Shown one piece after another: positions 59,937 through 64,000 of a stretch of DNA of 64,000 bases (within the stretch, counting starts at the first letter, position 1; the number at the start of each line of letters is the position of its first letter). The position numbers and the translations under genes were made by a program. The stretch spans positions 1-64,000 of the forward strand of contig JAXEWB010000089.1 of assembly GCA_034114085.1 (NCBI GenBank). The letters run 5' to 3'. This stretch comes from Spiro-02 sp034114085 (GTDB lineage Bacteria > Spirochaetota > Spirochaetia > Sphaerochaetales > Sphaerochaetaceae). Below the pieces are notes generated by a model. The model ran no database searches and was not told where the DNA came from. It saw nothing but the letters and a program-made list of their open reading frames with translations.

Positions 59937-61118
59937 CTAGCCTGTCGTTCTTCCCGTCTTTGCGCAGGCGATGAACCTGTCGAAAATCCATGTCGCGTCC
60001 TGTGGGCCGGGAGATGCTTCCGGATGGTACTGAACCGACATGACTGGCAATGTTTTGTGATGGATTCCTTCGATTGAACCATCGTTCGCATTTGTGAACC
60101 AGACTTCTATATCATCGTTAAGGCTTTGTGGGTCGGTCATGAACCCATGGTTCTGGCTGGTGACGAACACCTTGCCGGTAATCATGTCCCGCACCGGATG
60201 GTTGCCGCCGTGGTGTCCGAACTTCATCTTTACCGTCCTGCCGCCCAGCGCCCAGGTGATCAACTGGTGTCCCAGGCAGATACCCACGACGGGCAGCTTG
60301 CCGACCAGCGTTTTCGCCATGGCGACGGCGTCCTGTAGCAGCGCCGGGTCGCCGGGGCCGTTGGAAAGGAATACTGCGTCCACTTTCGGCGTCAGCTTCA
60401 GAATATCTTCCGCCGTCGCCTTCGCTCCAAGGAGCGTTACCGCGGCGTTTCTTTTGTACAGTTCGTTGATGATGGATTTCTTGATTCCATAGTCCACGAC
60501 CGCGAACCGCAGGTCGGGATGTGTCGGAACCGGGCAGGTGTCCGGGCCTAGCCGGGGGTCTGCGATGGTCTGTTTGGTGGTTACGCCATCGATCAAATCC
60601 CGTTCAGTGATATCGGGGAACGCCTTGACCGTTTGAAGCGCCACTTGAAGTTCTTGTTGTGAAAGCGTTTCATTTTTGCTTCTGACCAATATCCCGTTGC
60701 GGGAGCCGTTGGTTCTCAAATGGAGCGTCAGGAAGCGGGTGTCCACGCCGGTGATGCCACAAATCCCATGGGTCCTGAGAAACGCGTCCAATGAAATTCT
60801 TTCGGGAGGGAGCGGTCCTTTGTAGGCTTCCCGGACGATTAGCGCGGCCGCATGGATGCCGCCGCCGGAAAGGGTACTTTCCGCCCAGGCTTCATTACAT
60901 CCGTAGTTGCCGATATGAGGGTAGGTCATGACGACCATCTGCCCATGATAGGAGGGGTCGGTAAGAATTTCAGGATATCCGGTCATGCTTGTGTTGAACA
61001 CCACTTCGCCGGCAGGAAACGAGCCTTCCTGCAATTGTTCGCAGTAGGGAGCCTCGGCTCCGAACCCGACACCCTTGAGGACGATACCGTCGTCAAGTAC
61101 TAGGAACGTCTTGTCCAT
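59937..61118 (-). CDS. carA: Carbamoyl-phosphate synthase, small subunit (glutaminase)
   Basis: 393 residues from ATG 61118. The class I glutamine amidotransferase triad is present: G-I-C-L-G-H-Q with the catalytic Cys, and Y-H-P-E-A-S-P-G with His and Glu. F-G-H-H-G-G-N-H-P-V is the adjacent conserved motif. It releases ammonia from glutamine and channels it to CarB. GGCAGG lies 9 nt upstream of 61118; a GTG at 61139 would add seven residues. The promoter and four repeated boxes lie at 61175-61278. Confidence 0.96.
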   Translation of the reverse strand: MDKTFLVLDDGIVLKGVGFGAEAPYCEQLQEGSFPAGEVVFNTSMTGYPEILTDPSYHGQMVVMTYPHIGNYGCNEAWAESTLSGGGIHAAALIVREAYKGPLPPERISLDAFLRTHGICGITGVDTRFLTLHLRTNGSRNGILVRSKNETLSQQELQVALQTVKAFPDITERDLIDGVTTKQTIADPRLGPDTCPVPTHPDLRFAVVDYGIKKSIINELYKRNAAVTLLGAKATAEDILKLTPKVDAVFLSNGPGDPALLQDAVAMAKTLVGKLPVVGICLGHQLITWALGGRTVKMKFGHHGGNHPVRDMITGKVFVTSQNHGFMTDPQSLNDDIEVWFTNANDGSIEGIHHKTLPVMSVQYHPEASPGPQDATWIFDRFIACAKTGRTTG

Positions 61119-61174
61119 GTGATGAACCTGCCTTGTCACTCAGGGCTTGCCCCGCGTTAGTCCAAATTGACTGG

Positions 61175-61203
61175 ATGATATCGTAAACAGACGACTTGTG
61201 CAA
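61175..61203 (-). promoter_or_regulatory. Promoter of carAB
   Basis: On the minus strand TTGCAC, 17 bp, TATCAT, giving a leader of about 50 nt. The -35 box overlaps the first of four TGTTGCA repeats. Confidence 0.65.
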
Positions 61204-61278
61204 CATGTATGCAGAAAAATTGCAACAATACATTTAATTCCACTGTAATATGCAACATAATGATGTATTTATGCAACA
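61199..61278 (-). promoter_or_regulatory. Four phased TGTTGCA boxes upstream of carA
   Basis: On the carA strand TGTTGCA occurs at 61199-61205, 61221-61227, 61251-61257 and 61272-61278 (TGCAACA on the plus strand). Steps are 22, 30 and 21 bp, close to two, three and two helical turns, so all four lie on nearly the same face. This resembles an array of half-sites for one regulator, perhaps arginine- or pyrimidine-responsive; the identity is unknown. Between here and 61508 the DNA is AT-rich and holds no gene. Confidence 0.6.
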
Positions 61279-61508
61279 ATTGACAAGATAGTTGATCTGA
61301 GAAAAAACTGAGTTCTACTTTGGCTGGAGTGTATTTTGTGTTTTACAGGATGTGAAATTGTCTATTTGATGGATCAGAACAATACGAATGCGAATTACAA
61401 ACAAACTTGCTCCTAGTAGGGCTAATAAAAACAATAACAAACCTCTGAACTGTCAAATATTAAGAATAGATTTCATGTTGATTGCGTGACTTGTTTTCTA
61501 TACTGTAT

Positions 61509-61748
61509 TTACACTTCACTACATTTTATACCATCAGAATATGGCCCACTATCATTTCCACGACAGCGTGTACACCAACTCTGAATACCAGCAGGGTTAT
61601 TAGGAGTTACTCGTTTTTCCGTCCAGCCAAATATTGATTTAGGGTAAAAGATATGCTCATTGTTCTTCTGTGAACAATGAGGGCATGATTTATATTCTCC
61701 ACGTTCTTGGGCATCTTTTAATGGCAATCCACAATGTTTGCATAACAT
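61509..61748 (-). CDS. Small zinc-ribbon protein of the restriction-modification locus
   Basis: 79 residues. Two zinc-finger-like Cys pairs occur near the N-terminus (C-K-H-C and C-P-H-C, residues about 3-6 and 22-25) and one near the C-terminus (C-T-R-C). Between them is an aromatic stretch H-I-F-Y-P-K-S-I-F-G-W-T-E-K-R-V-T. GAGGT precedes ATG 61748, 9 bp downstream of the methylase gene, so it is the last gene of the operon. It could be a control or DNA-binding accessory, or a remnant of a zinc-finger nuclease domain. I do not recognise a family. Confidence 0.6.
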   Translation of the reverse strand: MLCKHCGLPLKDAQERGEYKSCPHCSQKNNEHIFYPKSIFGWTEKRVTPNNPAGIQSWCTRCRGNDSGPYSDGIKCSEV

Positions 61749-61757
61749 AGTTATACC

Positions 61758-62495
61758 TCATTTCTTAAATATGAATAGGTATTCATGTGCTAAAAGCAAG
61801 AAATTAGATTTTTTACTTTTTTGAATCCACTTACTTGTGGTCTGACAATTATGTTGTTTCTTTATTATAACCTCTTTTAACTGAAAACCTGATTGCTGAA
61901 ACATTTCCATAACCTTAAATCCTAATGGAAAAACAGATCCTCTTTGCCGAACATCTCCCATCAAGATAGCACAAAATTTTCCAGCTTTTAAAACGCGATA
62001 ACTTTCATTTGCCACTTTACCCATTTCTAATAAAAACTGCTCGGCCGGAATCCTTGAAATATCTTCTATTATATCGACACTGTATTTTATTATGTTTGCA
62101 TATGGTGGGTGTGTACATATCAAATCAATGCATTTGTCTGGAAGAAATGCTAGATTTCTTGCATCTTCAGTCTTAAAATATACTTTTCCGCAATTTTCTA
62201 ATGTGAAATTACATTTTTTAGTGACCAAGCCTAATGAAGCTGGATTTATATCCACTCCAATAGCATTTCTATTCAATAATTTAGCTTCTACTAAAGTTGT
62301 CCCACCGCCAACAAACTGGTCTAAAACTAAGTCCTGTTCATCGGAATATCGAAGGATGATGTTTCTAGGAATGTATGGCGACCAATTTCCCCGATAAGAT
62401 GGATCATGAGTTGCCCATCTTCCTCTTTCTGGAAAGTCCCAAGCACTTGTCATTTGTAATTTAAAATTATCAGGTTTCCATTTTATATTTTGCAA
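61758..62495 (-). CDS. DNA methyltransferase (N4/N6 amino-methylase type)
   Basis: 245 residues. Motif I for SAM binding is D59-Q-F-V-G-G-G-T-T; motif IV, the catalytic loop, is T128-H-P-P-Y132. Motif IV of T-x-P-P-Y type is usual in cytosine-N4 or adenine-N6 enzymes (commonly TSPPY), with His in place of Ser here. A TTG start at 62495 fits GAGGAG, which overlaps the end of the endonuclease gene; only 2 bp separate the genes. It is the second methylase of the restriction locus and presumably protects the same site or one strand of it. Confidence 0.85.
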   Translation of the reverse strand: MQNIKWKPDNFKLQMTSAWDFPERGRWATHDPSYRGNWSPYIPRNIILRYSDEQDLVLDQFVGGGTTLVEAKLLNRNAIGVDINPASLGLVTKKCNFTLENCGKVYFKTEDARNLAFLPDKCIDLICTHPPYANIIKYSVDIIEDISRIPAEQFLLEMGKVANESYRVLKAGKFCAILMGDVRQRGSVFPLGFKVMEMFQQSGFQLKEVIIKKQHNCQTTSKWIQKSKKSNFLLLAHEYLFIFKK

Positions 62496-62497
62496 TT

Positions 62498-63790
62498 CTA
62501 CTCCTCAATTAAACTGAGCATCCAATTTATCCAACTACTGATTGTAGAAGCACGCCGAATATATGTTTGCATACTTTTGATTTTATAAAGATCAGCTTTT
62601 TGCATGATATCAACAATTACTGACGTATCCGGTATTGAACCTGTTTGCATACAAAGATTGAATGTTTCTTTGAAAACGTGATGTTGCAAGATGGCTTCAC
62701 AAAATGCAAGTTGTCGTTGTTTGTAGTTCAACTTCATAATGCGATTGCCTGATGTGCTTAAAGCATACACTGACTTTCGATCATCTTCATGATGCTTTTC
62801 CAGAAGTCCTAGATATCTTGCTGCATCAGTATAATAATTTGTTTGTCGGATATTAAAAGCGTATTTTTCTGTAACTTGTTCGCGATTTAATTCTTGAGTA
62901 TTGAGCAATTCGCAAAGATTGATAACCCGTTCAAAGCTATTCGCTTGAGGTAAAGAAATGGTTGGTTCGGAAACAAGTTGAGTACGTGAAGCAACATCCT
63001 GTAAATCAGAAAGTTCTATTGCTGTATCTTCAATGGAATAATTTTTATGTTTCACAAGAACTAACGAATTATATGAATTAGGGTTTTCAAATTTGTACTC
63101 GTACAAGCTAAATATTCCATTTGAATAAACAAGGAAGACAGGTTTTATTTTTTTTGTTATTTGAGTACTCCATGCCCGAAACGGATAATATAATTGTCGT
63201 ACGAGAAAATCTTCTGATAAATCTCGTTTTGCTTCCAGTAATGATAGACTATGAATACCTTCAAATGCAGCATCAATTTCTATTTGAGAATTATTCACCG
63301 AAACTGCTGTCGGTGTTTTCGTATAAGAATTCTGAATGCTAAAATCAAACTGTCCAGATCCCATGCGTCCTGAAACAGTTGAGTAGAGTATATCTTCTTC
63401 TAAAAAATCAGAAAGCATACCTGCTGCTAACGCACAATTTATGGCAATGGTTTCGCTTGGAATATTGTTTGCATTAAGACTCTGAAGATTAGTTGGTAAA
63501 GAAACGTGTGTAATAGATTCATCCAATATTTCAAATGGTTTATATGCCTCAAAATGAGAAATAATATACTCTCCACGAGATATGGGTAAAATCGCGAGTT
63601 TGTTTTTATCAAAAATCTGTGGAAGATTGATCTTGTGATCAAATTTTGCCATCAATCGTGGTTCTCGATATTTTTTTATTTGGGGTGCAGAGATGATAAA
63701 CTCTCCCTCTGCTTCGATGTGTGACAAAATATCATGTTCCTCAAATAAGGCTTCCCAAGCTTTATCATTTTGGCTTTTTTGCTCACACAT
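62498..63790 (-). CDS. Type II restriction endonuclease (PD-(D/E)XK)
   Basis: 430 residues. The nuclease core is visible as E171-I-D173-A-A-F ... L-L-E186-A-K188-R-D, the D-x(n)-E-x-K triad. The N-terminal block K-A-W-E-A-L-F, then R-E-P-R-L-M-A-K-F-D and I-L-P-I-S-R-G-E-Y recalls a group annotated as type II restriction enzymes (DUF6997-like, from memory). The C-terminal third resembles a winged helix. It overlaps the upstream methylase by 8 bp (ATGTGTGA), so the two are translated together. The recognition site cannot be read from the sequence; a GATC-like site is possible given the D12 partner. Confidence 0.82.
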   Translation of the reverse strand: MCEQKSQNDKAWEALFEEHDILSHIEAEGEFIISAPQIKKYREPRLMAKFDHKINLPQIFDKNKLAILPISRGEYIISHFEAYKPFEILDESITHVSLPTNLQSLNANNIPSETIAINCALAAGMLSDFLEEDILYSTVSGRMGSGQFDFSIQNSYTKTPTAVSVNNSQIEIDAAFEGIHSLSLLEAKRDLSEDFLVRQLYYPFRAWSTQITKKIKPVFLVYSNGIFSLYEYKFENPNSYNSLVLVKHKNYSIEDTAIELSDLQDVASRTQLVSEPTISLPQANSFERVINLCELLNTQELNREQVTEKYAFNIRQTNYYTDAARYLGLLEKHHEDDRKSVYALSTSGNRIMKLNYKQRQLAFCEAILQHHVFKETFNLCMQTGSIPDTSVIVDIMQKADLYKIKSMQTYIRRASTISSWINWMLSLIEE

Positions 63791-64000
63791 AATTTCTCAC
63801 CACCACTTCATCAACTTCTCCTCGTTTCATAGCATTAGAATTAATAGCACGTTTCGCCTTTACAATAGTTATATTGTATGCTTTGTATTGCTCCTTGATG
63901 AAGTCTGTTGCAGAATTAGAAAGCATAAACTTAATCCCTCGTCGGTTAAGCTCATCACAACACTGTCGTAGACGAATTTGCTCTGAACGGTCAAAGCCCC
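63783..64000 (-). CDS. D12-class (Dam-like) adenine-N6 DNA methyltransferase, C-terminal part
   Basis: Seventy-one codons plus TGA are in the window; the gene continues beyond the right edge. The residues match the C-terminus of Dam/DpnM-type enzymes: F-M-L-S-N-S-A-T-D-F-I, Y-N-I-T-I-V-K-A-K-R, I-N-S-N-A-M-K-R-G-E-V-D-E-V-V-V-R-N-Y. It overlaps the endonuclease start by 8 bp. The layout D12 methylase, endonuclease, second methylase is similar in spirit to DpnII-type loci. Low GC compared with the left part of the window suggests acquisition by transfer. Confidence 0.85.
   Translation of the reverse strand, partial: GFDRSEQIRLRQCCDELNRRGIKFMLSNSATDFIKEQYKAYNITIVKAKRAINSNAMKRGEVDEVVVRNYV

Noticed and set aside
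61..61508. tRNA, rRNA or tmRNA genes in intergenic regions
   Set aside because: I looked for the conserved T-loop and acceptor pairing in the gaps and found none; a covariance search would be needed to be certain.

Overview
The window looks like a chromosomal segment of an anaerobic, carbohydrate-degrading spirochaete, most likely from the Sphaerochaetaceae. This is an inference from protein flavour: solute-binding proteins with FAGG-type signal peptides, ABC sugar importers without a dedicated ATPase, glycyl-radical chemistry, a DUF6062-type protein and a large secreted-protein repertoire. No rRNA or tRNA gene was found to confirm it.

Layout. (1) 1-6930 is an array of small secreted beta-rich proteins: one truncated at the left edge, then 715, 1915, 4802 and 6322. 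Each complete gene has its own near-consensus promoter with an exact 17-bp spacer, a shared leader element, an upstream 12-nt motif and a strong terminator. Two paralogous GntR/FadR regulators stand convergently inside the array. (2) 6930-18000 is mostly housekeeping and single genes: a ROK repressor, htpG, an MscS-type channel, rlmE, a rhomboid protease, a third GntR regulator, a small lipoprotein and add (adenosine deaminase). Several of these have a -10 box only 6-7 bp before the ATG, which suggests leaderless mRNAs. (3) 17946-28767 is a glycan-use locus: AraC regulator, sulfatase, binding protein plus two permeases, a GH2 enzyme and, behind its own terminator and promoter region, a GH38 alpha-mannosidase. 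(4) 28968-45064 holds an ankyrin protein, proS, a class II aldolase with a split transketolase, an AlbA_2/ATPase regulator, a DUF6062 protein, an OsmC protein, a metallophosphoesterase with an outer-membrane-like partner, aspS, a FUSC membrane protein and a macrodomain protein. Two minisatellites (20-bp and 11-bp units) lie upstream of proS and osmC. (5) 45051-56428 is a second sugar locus: EamA exporter and two AraC regulators facing an operon of a glycyl radical enzyme, its activase, an ABC importer and a GH42-like glycosidase. (6) carB and carA (pyrimidine/arginine precursor) follow on the minus strand; carA is preceded by four helically phased TGTTGCA boxes. (7) From about 61200 to the right edge the DNA is visibly AT-richer and carries a type II restriction-modification locus: D12-class methylase (partial), PD-(D/E)XK endonuclease, a second methylase and a small zinc-ribbon protein. 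It was probably acquired by transfer.

How the parts fit. Regions 3 and 5 are two complete import-and-degrade units: a surface or secreted step, sugar import, then cytoplasmic hydrolysis. Region 5 adds a radical enzyme whose active-site motif (GCGE) departs from the usual GCVEP, so its reaction is open. The least explained structure is the regulon in region 1, where a near-identical motif occurs both about 100 bp upstream and on top of the -35 box of every complete array gene.
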